The notes beneath the pieces are model-generated. The model did not search any database and was not told the DNA's origin. It worked only from the letters and a program-made list of their open reading frames with translations. From the NCBI GenBank assembly GCA_019359615.1, contig JAHHHA010000039.1, forward strand, positions 1 to 58,684: a stretch of 58,684 nucleotides of DNA, given 5' to 3'. Below, one piece after another: positions 38,133 to 47,617 of this stretch; position 1 is the first letter of the stretch; each line of letters starts with the position of its first letter. Position numbers and translations under genes: made by a program. The stretch is from Cyanosarcina radialis HA8281-LM2 (lineage in GTDB: Bacteria > Cyanobacteriota > Cyanobacteriia > Cyanobacteriales > CCAP-1448).

Positions 38133-41100
38133 ATGAGTACCACTCTAACGCCAGCTTATGAATATCAAGTGGGGGGTAGCTTACCCGTCGATGCTCTTAC
38201 TTATGTAATTAGACGATCGGATCGAGATTTATTTGAAAGCCTGCAAGCCAGGGAATTTTGTTACGTCCTCACCTCGCGGCAGATGGGAAAATCTAGTTTG
38301 CGAGTTCAAACCATGCAAAGATTGCAAGCAGAAGGGGTTGCTTGCGCCGCGATCGATCTGACTAATATTGGCAGTCAAAATGCTTCTTGGGAACAATGGT
38401 ATGCTGGCATAGTTAGAAGCTTAATTAGCAGCTTTCAACTGTCTCATAAAGTTAATTTGCGAACCTGGTGGCGCGAACGAGATTTACTCGCTCCAGTTCA
38501 AAGATTTAGCGAATTTATTGAAGAAGTCTTATTAGTTGAAATTTCTCAGAATATCGTTATTTTTATCGATGAAGTCGATAGCATTCTCAGTCTTAAATTC
38601 CCCGTCGATGATTTTTTTGCTGCTATCAGATCGTTTTACAACCAACGAGCAGATAAATCGGAATATCAACGGCTGACTTTTGCCCTTTTAGGTGTAGCCA
38701 AACCATCAGATTTGATGCCAGATAAAAATCGCACGCCGTTTAATATTGGCAAAGCGATCGCTCTATCGGGATTTGAACTAGACGAAGTGCAGCCCTTAGT
38801 TCCAGGATTGGCTGGGAAATGCGAGAACCCGCAAACCGTGCTGCAAGAAATTTTAGTTTGGACGGGCGGACAACCATTTCTCACTCAAAAGCTTTGCAAG
38901 CTGATTTGGGAAAGTTCCGATTTTATTGTTGCTAGTGCAGAAGCTAAAGTTATCGAGGAACTGGTGCGATCGCATTTAATTCAAAATTGGGAAACTCAAG
39001 ACGAACCAGAGCATTTAAAAACCATTCGCGATCGCCTGCTAATTGGAACTAGATCTACATCGTCTACTCCAGATAATACTATTCATTTACTAGGTCTATA
39101 TCAACAAATATTGCACGCTGAAGAAGTAGCGTTTAGCGATAGCTCGGAAGAAAAAGAATTACTATTAACTGGTTTAGCAATTAAAAATCGAGGTAAGTTC
39201 AGAGTTTACAACCGCATTTATGCTTCTATTTTTCATTCAAATTGGGTAGAGAATACCCTCTCTTCCCTCCGTCCATATGCTCGCTCTCTGGCAGCTTGGA
39301 TGGATTCTAACTATCAAGATAATTCCCAACTTTTACAAGGTAGAGATTTACAAGAAGCATTAAGTTGGGCAGCTAACAAAAATTTGAGTTATCAAGATTA
39401 TAAGTTTATCGACGCTAGCCGCGAACTAGAAAAACGGCAATTTCAAAAAGCATTGGCGATCGAAACCCAAGCCAAGAAAATCTTACTGGAAGCGCAACAA
39501 AAAGCCGAGCTAGCTTTAAAAGCAGAAAAAGAAGCTAATCAAAGACTAGTATTAACCCAAAAGCAAACCAAGCGTACCCTGCGAGTAGGATTCACTTTTT
39601 TAGCCGCAATTTCGGCGATCGCAATTATCGTCGGAGTCCGAACGTTTCTGCTGATGCAACAAGCAGAAACCAAAAGGAAATTAGCAGAAATTGCTATGCT
39701 CAACGCTTCAGCACAGTCTTTATATTTAAATGACGATCGCCTAGAAGCCCTAATTGCTAGCGTCAGGGCAGTAAAGCGATTGCGCTACGTCAAAGCTTCT
39801 CCAGAACTGCAAAAAGAAACGATCGATACTTTACGGCAAGTCATTTACGGCATTCAAGAAGCCAATCGTTTAGAAGGACATCAAGATACAGTCAATGCCG
39901 TTACTTTCAGTCCAGACGGTCAATTAATTGCCTCTGCTAGCAGCGATCGCACGATCGGAATTTGGCAACCAGATGGAACTTTATTACAAACGTTAAAAGG
40001 TCATTGGGGCGCAGTATATAGCGTTAGTTTCAGTCCCGATGGCAAAACTTTAATATCGGCTGGCGGTGACGGCATCATTAATTTTTGGGACTTCAAACAA
40101 GGGAGGATAATTAAAAGCATCAGAGCGCACGACGAGCCAATTCAAACTGTTAGTTTCAGCCCCGACGGCACGGCGATCGCTTCTGCTAGTTGGGAGGGCA
40201 GCGTCAAATTGTGGAAACCTGACGGTAAGCTAATTAAAACTATAGTTCCGCAAAAACAGCCAGATGCAATTTACACTGTTAGTTTTAGTGCCGACAGCCA
40301 AACAATTGCCATAGCTGATGCCGATGGCGATATAGAAATTTTCTCCTTAAAAACTAGCAAAAGTCGCACTTGGCAAGGGCACAACGGTCAAATCAATGGC
40401 ATCGTTTTTAGTCCCGACAGCCAGCTAATTGCTTCTGCCAGTAACGACGGCACGATTAAAATTTGGCAGCCCGATGGCACGTTAGTCAAAACTTTAAAAG
40501 GGCATAAAAGTCGAGTTAACAGCGTCAGTTTTAGCTTTGACGGTCAAACCATAATATCGACTAGTCACGATGGCGCGGCGATCCTCTGGCGCTTGAGCGA
40601 TGGCTTTGAATTAGAAACTTTACGAGGACATGGCGGCCCGGTTTATGGTGCAGTTTTTAGCCCCAACGGTCAAATGTTAGCTTCTGCTAGTTACGACAAA
40701 ACCATCAAACTCTGGCGCAAAAACTACTTACGCCAAGATCTCAAGGGACATCGAGGAGCGGTTAATAGCGTCAATTTCAGTCCTGATGGCGAAACGATCG
40801 TTTCTACCAGTCAAGATGGCACCATCAAACTCTGGAATCGAGATGGCAGTTTATTAGGAAACTTAGCTAAACACAGCGGTTGGTTTCGCAGCGCCACTTT
40901 TAGTCCTGACGGTCAAAAAATAGCCGTCGCCCTCGGTAGAGAGATTAAACTGTGGAACCTCGGACTTGCAGGCTCGCAGGAATGCAGCAATTTGCAATTC
41001 GCAATTCGCAATTCGCAATTCGCAGTTAATAAATTATCGCCCTCCTCGCCCTCCTCGCCCTCTCCTCCCTCTCCCCCTCTCCCCCTCTTCTCTTGCGAAC

Positions 41101-41810
41101 AAACCTTAAACGGACATACCGGGCGCATTTACAGCCTCAGTTTCAGTCCTGACGGTCAAACTTTAGCTTCGGCTAGCTACGACAAAACGATCGCTCTCTG
41201 GAATCGAGATGGCAAGTTAATCAAAACTTTAAAAGGACATGGCGAGCGCGTCTACAGTCTGAGCTTCAGTTCTGACAGTAAAACTATTGCCTCTGGCAGT
41301 TCGGATCGCACCGTGAGGTTATGGGATCTCCAGGGTAATTCGATCGCTACCTTGAGCGGACATAGCGATCGCATCTACGCTGTCAGTTTTAGCCCTGACG
41401 GACAGACGATCGCTTCTGGCAGTTACGACAATACCATCAAGCTTTGGCATCCCAGCGGGGACTTATTGAAGACTTTGAGCGGCCATCAAAGTCAGATCAA
41501 CAGCATTAGTTTTAGTCCCCACAGCCAAACCCTAGCCTCAGCTAGCGATGACAGCACCATCAAACTTTGGGATCGCGATGGTAAGCTCGGACAAACCCTA
41601 ATCGGACATACAGGACCAGTCAATCACATCGCTTTTAGTCCTGACGGCCAAACCTTAGCCTCTGCTAGTTGGGACGAAACCATTATTTTATGGAATTGGA
41701 ACTTAGAAACCAACGATTTACTCGAACGCAGTTGCGATTGGCTGCAAGATTATCTGAAAAATAATCCCCAAGTAGAAGATAGCGATCGCTCCGTCTGTAA
41801 TGGTTTGTAA
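38133..41810 (+). CDS. STAND protein: AAA_35-TM-WD40 (1225 aa)
   Basis: Start chosen at the ATG MSTTLTPAYEYQVGG; the TTG at 38124 would add three residues. Residues about 1-330 are an AAA_35-type ATPase (TSRQMGKSSLRVQTM as Walker A near 46-60; IVIFIDEVDSIL as Walker B near 147). A helical coiled region and one transmembrane helix (about 484-506) follow, then fourteen WD40 repeats (about 585-1190). The sensor half is thus across or on a membrane from the ATPase, unlike the soluble 1665-residue protein. An insertion at 40988-41094 places Asn/Gln/Ser/Pro-rich sequence into the outer loop of blade 9. The C-terminal tail LLERSCDWLQDYLKNNP recurs in the gene at 4683. It is probably a signalling scaffold; the ligand is unknown. 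Confidence 0.88.
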   Translation: MSTTLTPAYEYQVGGSLPVDALTYVIRRSDRDLFESLQAREFCYVLTSRQMGKSSLRVQTMQRLQAEGVACAAIDLTNIGSQNASWEQWYAGIVRSLISSFQLSHKVNLRTWWRERDLLAPVQRFSEFIEEVLLVEISQNIVIFIDEVDSILSLKFPVDDFFAAIRSFYNQRADKSEYQRLTFALLGVAKPSDLMPDKNRTPFNIGKAIALSGFELDEVQPLVPGLAGKCENPQTVLQEILVWTGGQPFLTQKLCKLIWESSDFIVASAEAKVIEELVRSHLIQNWETQDEPEHLKTIRDRLLIGTRSTSSTPDNTIHLLGLYQQILHAEEVAFSDSSEEKELLLTGLAIKNRGKFRVYNRIYASIFHSNWVENTLSSLRPYARSLAAWMDSNYQDNSQLLQGRDLQEALSWAANKNLSYQDYKFIDASRELEKRQFQKALAIETQAKKILLEAQQKAELALKAEKEANQRLVLTQKQTKRTLRVGFTFLAAISAIAIIVGVRTFLLMQQAETKRKLAEIAMLNASAQSLYLNDDRLEALIASVRAVKRLRYVKASPELQKETIDTLRQVIYGIQEANRLEGHQDTVNAVTFSPDGQLIASASSDRTIGIWQPDGTLLQTLKGHWGAVYSVSFSPDGKTLISAGGDGIINFWDFKQGRIIKSIRAHDEPIQTVSFSPDGTAIASASWEGSVKLWKPDGKLIKTIVPQKQPDAIYTVSFSADSQTIAIADADGDIEIFSLKTSKSRTWQGHNGQINGIVFSPDSQLIASASNDGTIKIWQPDGTLVKTLKGHKSRVNSVSFSFDGQTIISTSHDGAAILWRLSDGFELETLRGHGGPVYGAVFSPNGQMLASASYDKTIKLWRKNYLRQDLKGHRGAVNSVNFSPDGETIVSTSQDGTIKLWNRDGSLLGNLAKHSGWFRSATFSPDGQKIAVALGREIKLWNLGLAGSQECSNLQFAIRNSQFAVNKLSPSSPSSPSPPSPPLPLFSCEQTLNGHTGRIYSLSFSPDGQTLASASYDKTIALWNRDGKLIKTLKGHGERVYSLSFSSDSKTIASGSSDRTVRLWDLQGNSIATLSGHSDRIYAVSFSPDGQTIASGSYDNTIKLWHPSGDLLKTLSGHQSQINSISFSPHSQTLASASDDSTIKLWDRDGKLGQTLIGHTGPVNHIAFSPDGQTLASASWDETIILWNWNLETNDLLERSCDWLQDYLKNNPQVEDSDRSVCNGL
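40988..41094 (+). repeat. In-frame composite repeat in WD40 blade 9
   Basis: A (GCAATTC)n tandem followed by CCCTCCTCG/CTCCCCCTC tandem units, read as QFAIRNSQFAVNK and then SPSSPSSPSPPSPPLP. It sits between the third and fourth strands of the blade, where a loop is tolerated. Related tandems lie at 34086 and 44761. Confidence 0.85.
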
Positions 41811-41866
41811 TCTAATACCGGGAGCTATATAGCCAGTTTTAAAAATTGGTATAAAATGCTTTCTTG

Positions 41867-41897
41867 ACCACAGATGAACACAGATAAACACAGATGA
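41867..41897. repeat. CACAGATGAACACAGATAAA repeat
   Basis: Inverted copy of the ATCTGTG family, in the 150-bp spacer between convergent genes. Confidence 0.8.
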
Positions 41898-41963
41898 TTT
41901 TGATGTGTTATCGACTTTTGCCAGCGGTCTAATCTTAGTCTTTCCTCTTGCCTCTTGCTATAT

Positions 41964-43880
41964 TCATACCGAGGTTAATTTGCGATGCCGATCCAAAACC
42001 TCAGCCACATTTTTTAATAGTTCTTGTGCCGTATATGGCTTTAACAAAAACCTTTTAACGCTAGAACCAGATAATTCAGCAATTTGCTGATTTGATGCCA
42101 ATCCGCTAACAGCAATAATTAAAATATCTGGGTTGATTTTTTGCAACGTCCGAATCGTAGTTGCTCCATCGATCGAGGGCATCATCATATCCAGCAACAC
42201 CAAACTAATCTCTTCCTGATGCTGAGTGTAAATTCCGATCGCTTCAATGCCATTAGCTGCTACCATGACTTTGTAACCGCACGTTTCGAGAGAGAGTTTA
42301 GTAATTTCGCAAACAGCCTCTTCATCGTCAGCTACTAAAATTAATTCTCCTCGTCCGGCAAATGGTTCCGTCTTATCCTCTCTAGCTGAATTAATTTCTT
42401 TCACCTCTGTAGCTGGCAAGTAAACCTTAAAGCTCGTGCCTTTTCCTACTTCGGTATAGACATTAATAAATCCCTTGTGACTTTTAACAATCCCAATTAC
42501 AGTTGACAAACCGAGTCCCGTTCCTTTACCTACCTCTTTGGTCGTAAAAAATGGATCGAAAATTTTATCGATAATTTCTTTAGGTATACCAATTCCTGTA
42601 TCTGATATGGTAATCGCAGCATACGGACCGGGTTGCGCGTCGATATTCAGGCGAGCGTAGTTTTCATCGATCCAAATATTTTCGCCAGTAATACTCAAAG
42701 TGCCACCGTAAGGCATAGCATCGCGAGCGTTGACGCAAAGATTGAGCAAAACTTGGTGTAATTGAGTGGCATCTCCAAAAACAGTCCACAGATCTGGTGA
42801 GATATCTGTAGAAATCTCGATCGATTTCGGAAATGTTTGTTGAAATATCCTTCTAATTTCTAATACTATATGTCCGACTTGCAGAACTATGCGTTTGCCT
42901 TCGTAACTGCGGGCAAACGATAGCACTTGTTTGACTAATTCTGCCCCCCGTTTGACATTCGTTTCTAGAATGGAAAGCCAGTTTTGAGTTTGTTCGTCTT
43001 TGAGCTTTAGCTGTAGCAGTTGCACTACCATCAGCATCGGCGTGAGGACATTGTTAAGATCGTGAGCGATCCCACCAGCTAGGGTTCCCAAACTTTCCAT
43101 TCGTTGGGCCCGCAGAAATTGAGCTTCCAGTTGTTTCTTTTGAGTAATATCGGTGTTAACCACCAGAATTAATTTAGGCTGGCCGTCGTCATCTCGCACT
43201 AAATTCCAGCGACTTTGGACGATAATTTTTTCCCCATCTTTAGTGACTTGTTCTAACTCGCCTTGCCACTCTCCGGTTGCCGTTAGGGTTTCATAGGCTT
43301 CTGAAGGTGGTGGCGCACTGGGGGGATAAATTAATTCCTGAGTATTTTTTCCTAAGATCTCTGCAACTTTCCAGCCGTATAAGCGTTCGGCTCCTTGATT
43401 CCAAAATACGATGCCGTCTCCTAGTTCGCGAACAAAAATCGCATCGGTAGCGATATTGAGTAAAGCCGCTTGGGCTTGCATTTTCTGTTCCGTGCGCTTG
43501 CGCTCTATAGCGTAGCGAATCGAACGTTCTAGCCAATACGGTCTTAATTGGCTTTTATCTAAGTAATCGGCCGCCCCAGCTTTCATCGCTTCGACATCGA
43601 TCTGCCTGTCGCCTTGTCCGGTGAGCAGAATTATCGGCGCTTGGCAACCAGCGGCAATGGCAGCTTGTAATAGTTCTAACCCATTGCGATCGCCCAAACG
43701 ATAGTCTAGCAAATAAACATCGTGCTGCTTTTGAACCATCTTCTCCAAAGCAGAACTGTAGTTATCTACCCATTCCAGCGCGAATTTAGTACCCTGAATT
43801 TGCGAGAGCAAATCCCGCGTCAGGATGTAGTCATCTTCATCATCATCAACGATCAGAACTCTAACGGGAACTTGGCTCAT
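41964..43880 (-). CDS. Hybrid sensor kinase REC-PAS-HK-REC
   Basis: 638 residues, soluble. It starts with a receiver domain ([12 protein letters not shown]; phospho-Asp in [13 protein letters not shown]), then a PAS domain ([20 protein letters not shown], with DITQKKQLE) and a HisKA region with the phospho-His in [15 protein letters not shown]. An HATPase_c follows ([32 protein letters not shown]), and a second receiver domain closes the protein ([24 protein letters not shown]). GGIAHDLNN kinases form a distinct subfamily. The output is unknown as there is no DNA-binding domain. It lies 333 bp downstream of the Rcp1-like regulator on the same strand. Confidence 0.92.
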   Translation of the reverse strand: MSQVPVRVLIVDDDEDDYILTRDLLSQIQGTKFALEWVDNYSSALEKMVQKQHDVYLLDYRLGDRNGLELLQAAIAAGCQAPIILLTGQGDRQIDVEAMKAGAADYLDKSQLRPYWLERSIRYAIERKRTEQKMQAQAALLNIATDAIFVRELGDGIVFWNQGAERLYGWKVAEILGKNTQELIYPPSAPPPSEAYETLTATGEWQGELEQVTKDGEKIIVQSRWNLVRDDDGQPKLILVVNTDITQKKQLEAQFLRAQRMESLGTLAGGIAHDLNNVLTPMLMVVQLLQLKLKDEQTQNWLSILETNVKRGAELVKQVLSFARSYEGKRIVLQVGHIVLEIRRIFQQTFPKSIEISTDISPDLWTVFGDATQLHQVLLNLCVNARDAMPYGGTLSITGENIWIDENYARLNIDAQPGPYAAITISDTGIGIPKEIIDKIFDPFFTTKEVGKGTGLGLSTVIGIVKSHKGFINVYTEVGKGTSFKVYLPATEVKEINSAREDKTEPFAGRGELILVADDEEAVCEITKLSLETCGYKVMVAANGIEAIGIYTQHQEEISLVLLDMMMPSIDGATTIRTLQKINPDILIIAVSGLASNQQIAELSGSSVKRFLLKPYTAQELLKNVAEVLDRHRKLTSV

Positions 43881-44213
43881 AAGCTTTAAAAGAAGTTCAG
43901 AATGGAGAAGTTCAAGAGTTTAGGAGGATCTTGCGATCTTGCTCTCTGTATGTTGCTAGAACTTAAGACGGTTCCAAGCCCAGAATAATTCTGAACTTCT
44001 GTTGGCGCAGCCTGTGCTCGGCGCATACTTCTGCACTCCTGTATTCTTCATTGAAATGCACGGCAGCTTAGATAATTTAGGTGACTGTTAATATTCTAAA
44101 AGATCGGGAATTAGTTATATCGATTACCTAAATGTTTGCTCGACATCGATCGCCGCGTCCCCGCCTCCTCGTATCGATCTGCTGTAGCATATTTAAATTG
44201 AAACGAGCCGAAT
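43881..44213. other. 333-bp spacer with degenerate GAACTTCT repeats
   Basis: No gene is seen. The sequence carries AGTTCAGAATGGAGAAGTTC near the start of the hybrid kinase and CTGAACTTCTG followed by GTTGGCGCAGCCTGTGCTCG and TGCACTCCTG (43991-44045), so one repeat family is nested in another. The rest is AT-rich and could include the kinase promoter. Confidence 0.6.
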
Positions 44214-44678
44214 CTATCCCTCGTTGGCTCCTTCTATTGGCAGATCGACAATTTCAAACCAGTATTTACCTAACGTCTTCATCACCTCGACTAGAGAGCC
44301 AAAAGTAATGGGCTTGGTAATAAAAGAGTTAGCGCCCAAATCGTAACTGCGATAAATATCTTCTTCAGCTTTGGAGGTGGTCAGCACCAGCACTGGAATC
44401 TGTCGCAGGTGCGGATCGGTTTTAATTTCTTCGAGAGCTTCTCGGCCATCTTTCTTAGGCATATTCAGATCGAGCAGGATCAAGCCCGGACGCGGAAAAC
44501 GTTTGGGATCGTCATATCGGCCGCGTTGATGCAAGTAATCCATCAACTCTTCACCATCTGACACGAAATGGATTTCATTAGCCAATCGACTTTCGGCCAA
44601 GGCTTCCTTTGCCAACCAACAGTCATCAGCGTCGTCGTCCGCCATCAGAATAGCCATTGGTTTTCTACGTCCCTTCAC
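44214..44678 (-). CDS. Rcp1-like single-domain response regulator
   Basis: A 154-residue receiver-only protein. The acidic pocket is in ILMADDDADD and the phosphoacceptor Asp in GLILLDLNMPKKDG; the switch Thr is in VLVLTTSKAEED and the Lys in FITKPITF. Length, the extended beta4-alpha4 loop and the NEIHFVSDGEELMDYL segment are typical of Rcp1, the response regulator of cyanobacterial phytochromes. It follows the PAS-GAF kinase gene by 60 bp on the same strand and is most likely its partner. Confidence 0.92.
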   Translation of the reverse strand: MKGRRKPMAILMADDDADDCWLAKEALAESRLANEIHFVSDGEELMDYLHQRGRYDDPKRFPRPGLILLDLNMPKKDGREALEEIKTDPHLRQIPVLVLTTSKAEEDIYRSYDLGANSFITKPITFGSLVEVMKTLGKYWFEIVDLPIEGANEG

Positions 44679-44738
44679 ATCAATCCCCCCTTTGATTAAG
44701 TGTTAAGTGTGGAGTGTGGAGTGTTGGATGTTGAGTTG

Positions 44739-46901
44739 TCAGTTGTCAGATGCTAATTGCGCCCTTGCTCCCCCTGCTCCCCCTGCTCCCCCTGCTCCCC
44801 CTGCTCCCCCTGCTCCCTCTTCCTCTCTCCCCCTCTCCTCCCTCTCCCCGCTGGGCAGGGTCACGAAAAAAGTCGTACCCTTTCCCAGTTGACTTTTGGC
44901 TGTAATGCTACCGCTGTGATTTTCGACAATTTTACGGCAGATAGCTAAACCGATCCCGGTGCCTTCGTATTCGCTGCGGCTGTGCAAGCGTTGAAAAACG
45001 TTGAAGATTCGATCGAGATACTTTTCTTCAAATCCAATCCCGTTATCTTCGATCGAGATCTGATAAAACTCCATTACTGTCGAATAAGTATGGTGATGCT
45101 CTTCAGCCGCCAAAAGTCGCCGACCAGAGATTTTAACCGTAGGAACTTCATCTCGGTGAAACTTCAACGCATTGGCGATCAGGTTTTGCAGCAGTTGATG
45201 GATCTGAACTGGATCGGCAACAATGGTCGCTAATTCTCCTACTTCGATAACGCCACCAGTTTCTTGAATGCGGAACTCTAAATCTGACAAGACTTCTGCC
45301 ACTACTCTAGAGAGATCGACCGGAACCAAGGAGAGGGTGTTTTTGTTGACGCGAGACAGGATCAGCAGATCGTCGATCAAAGCCTGCATTCGTTTAGCTG
45401 CACCTTGCATCCGCTCTAAGTAATCGCGTCCCGATCCAGCTAAGACCTCTCCATATTTTTCTTGCAATCGATCGCCAAAGGCCAAAATTTTACGCAACGG
45501 CTCTTGCAGGTCGTGGGAAGCAATCGAGGCAAATTGTTCTAATTCGGCATTAGAACGAGCTAATTCTTGCCGCTGGCGCGTTTCTTGCTCTAAAAGAGCG
45601 GCTTGGGCTAAAGCAATCCCGATTTGATCGGCTATTTGTTGCAAAAGTTCGATTTCAAAACCAGACCATTTTCTAGGGGTGCTACATTGATGGGCAATTA
45701 ACAAACCCCAAAGTTCTTGCTGTCGCAAAACTGGCACGACCAATTTAGCTCGCACCCCAAACTGTTCGACAAATTCCACCAAACAGGGAGAGATGTCAGC
45801 CTGTTCTACATCGGTAATCGCTTTAACTCGTCCTTGAGAGTATAATTCTCGCGATTCTGCGGGAAAGACTTCTGGGGGAAAAGTGTGATGGAGAACTGAG
45901 ACATAACCGGGCACTACTTCTTCAGCGATCGTACTCCCAGAACCATCTGCCCAGACGCGATAAACTAAAACTCGATCGGCTTGCAGTAGCTTTTGAACTT
46001 CTGTAACTGTAGTTTGAATGATTTCATCTAGTTGCAAGGACTGGCGAATTTTGAGGGCAATATCGGCGAATAATTGCCATCGCTTGTGCTGTTTTTCTAA
46101 TTCCCTTTCTGCTAGCTTGCGATCTGTGATGTCGCTATGGGAACCCGCCATGCGCACGACGTTACCATGTTCGTTCCACAAGGCTTGACCGCGATCTAAA
46201 ATCCATTTATAGCTGCCATCTTTACAGCGAACTCGGTGTTCGCTGATGTAAAACGGAGTTTTCTTAGCAAAATGATCTCTGATAAGTGCCCTTACCCGGT
46301 CGAGATCGTCTGGATGCACTCGCTGCGACCATTCATCTAGATGGTTAGCAATCTCGCGTTCTTCGTAACCGAGCATTTCTTTCCAACGGGTGGAAAAGAA
46401 GACTTCATTGGTTTCAACATTCCAGTCCCAAATGCCATCATTGCTACCGCGTACAGCTAATTGCCAGCGTTCCTCGCTTTCTTTTGCTGCGGCTTGCTCT
46501 CGTTGCAACAATTGCAGGCGTTCTCGCTCGATCTGTTTGGCTTCAGTGATATCGCGGGCGATCCCGTAAATTTCCTGAGTTTCCCCATCTAACACTGCTT
46601 TCCACCCCAGCCACTTCCAAGATCCGTCTCGGCAGCGATAGCGATTCTCAAAATAGATCGTCGGGGTTCCCGCGCGTAGCTTTTCTAGTTCGGCTTTGGT
46701 AGCGCCGATATCTTCAGGATGGACGAAATTAACAAACGGTTGGCTGGTAAGTTCGGACTGAGTGTAACCTAGAGTAGCTTCCCAAGCTGGACTTACGCGA
46801 GTAAAATAGCCTTCTAAGTTACCGACGCATAGGAGATCGAGAGAGAGACTAAAAAAACGAGCCTCTCGATCGATTTCGTTTTCTTTACTCGTTTTCACCA
46901 A
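44739..46901 (-). CDS. PAS-PAS-GAF histidine kinase, possible cyanobacteriochrome
   Basis: 720 residues, soluble. Two PAS/PAC units cover about residues 18-270 (each ending in a WKWLGW or YKWILDR PAC core). A GAF domain follows (about 290-450: DRVLVYRVWADGSGSTIAEE, then VRAKLVVPVLRQQELWGLLI). A HisKA (phospho-His in SIASHDLQEPLRKI) and an HATPase (NLIANALKFHR, IEDNGIGFEE, GTGIGLAICR) complete it. C373 in ISPCLVEFVEQFGVRAKL lies where bilin-binding cyanobacteriochrome GAFs have Cys-His, but Leu follows it. It is read before an Rcp1-like regulator, which fits a photoreceptor. The last ~30 residues (Gly-Ala-rich) come from a CCCCCTGCT tandem array. Confidence 0.9.
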   Translation of the reverse strand: MVKTSKENEIDREARFFSLSLDLLCVGNLEGYFTRVSPAWEATLGYTQSELTSQPFVNFVHPEDIGATKAELEKLRAGTPTIYFENRYRCRDGSWKWLGWKAVLDGETQEIYGIARDITEAKQIERERLQLLQREQAAAKESEERWQLAVRGSNDGIWDWNVETNEVFFSTRWKEMLGYEEREIANHLDEWSQRVHPDDLDRVRALIRDHFAKKTPFYISEHRVRCKDGSYKWILDRGQALWNEHGNVVRMAGSHSDITDRKLAERELEKQHKRWQLFADIALKIRQSLQLDEIIQTTVTEVQKLLQADRVLVYRVWADGSGSTIAEEVVPGYVSVLHHTFPPEVFPAESRELYSQGRVKAITDVEQADISPCLVEFVEQFGVRAKLVVPVLRQQELWGLLIAHQCSTPRKWSGFEIELLQQIADQIGIALAQAALLEQETRQRQELARSNAELEQFASIASHDLQEPLRKILAFGDRLQEKYGEVLAGSGRDYLERMQGAAKRMQALIDDLLILSRVNKNTLSLVPVDLSRVVAEVLSDLEFRIQETGGVIEVGELATIVADPVQIHQLLQNLIANALKFHRDEVPTVKISGRRLLAAEEHHHTYSTVMEFYQISIEDNGIGFEEKYLDRIFNVFQRLHSRSEYEGTGIGLAICRKIVENHSGSITAKSQLGKGTTFFVTLPSGEREERGREEEGAGGAGGAGGAGGAGGARAQLASDN
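44761..44855 (-). repeat. CCCCCTGCT tandem array within the kinase C-terminus
   Basis: Five or six 9-bp units of CCCCCTGCT read in frame as repeating Gly-Gly-Ala, preceded by CTCTCCCCCTCTCC read as acidic/basic residues. The kinase domain is complete before it. Confidence 0.85.
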
Positions 46902-47110
46902 GACCTCCGAAAAACCTCCCCCAAGAGCGATCGCGTTTAGCTGGTGTTACTGAAATACCGCCGACACGCCGATATCTACTTCGACAATCTATTATTTAAG
47001 TTACCGTTGAAATGTTAAGAAACTCTCAAATTGAAGTTTTTATTTAACGATCTTACCAGCAGAGAGTTAAGACACGATCCCTTAAAGTTAATCTCAAATC
47101 TTTTCATCGG

Positions 47111-47605
47111 ATGACTGCAATTTTCTCACCCTTAACATCTTCATCCCCAGCGAGCGATCGCGATCGCTTGGCGATTGTATTTGCCCCTTTATCGCTAGAG
47201 GAAGTTTACGCTTTAGCCGACGAACCGGGTAACGGCGCTGTGGTAGTCATGAGCGGCATGGTGCGCGATCGAACGGATGGTAAGCCAGTAGTGGCATTAG
47301 AGTATCAAGCTTACGAACCGATGGCCCTGCAAATCTTTCAGCAAATTGCGGCTGAAATCGATCGCCGCTGGCCAGACGTAAATCGAGTTGTCATCCACCA
47401 CCGCATCGGCCGCTTATCGATTGGGGAAATCAGCGTTTTAATAGCCGTTGGCTGCCCTCATCGTTCGGAAGCGTTTGAGGCTTGTCGCTACGCGATCGAT
47501 ACTCTCAAACACAACGCCCCGATTTGGAAAAAGGAACACTGGGAAGATGGTTCTAGCAGTTGGGTAAGCATTGGAGCGTGCGAAACCCAGAATCGGGCCT
47601 GTTAA
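47111..47605 (+). CDS. moaE: Molybdopterin synthase catalytic subunit
   Basis: 164 residues, the large subunit that transfers sulphur from MoaD thiocarboxylate to precursor Z in molybdenum cofactor synthesis. Conserved parts are GAVVVMSGMVRDRTDGKPV, LEYQAYEPMA, VVIHHRIGRLSIGEISVLIA, the loop HRSEAFEACRYAIDTLKHNA and the active-site PIWKKEHWEDGS (catalytic Lys). The N-terminal 20 residues are variable. It lies next to a nitrate transporter cluster; nitrate reductase needs molybdopterin, so the location makes sense. No moaD is in the window. Confidence 0.95.
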   Translation: MTAIFSPLTSSSPASDRDRLAIVFAPLSLEEVYALADEPGNGAVVVMSGMVRDRTDGKPVVALEYQAYEPMALQIFQQIAAEIDRRWPDVNRVVIHHRIGRLSIGEISVLIAVGCPHRSEAFEACRYAIDTLKHNAPIWKKEHWEDGSSSWVSIGACETQNRAC

Positions 47606-47617
47606 TTCGATCGAGGC

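Noticed and set aside
44761-44855. CRISPR-like array of CCCCCTGCT units
   Set aside because: Units are 9 bp and directly abutting with no spacers; it is a simple tandem within a kinase gene.
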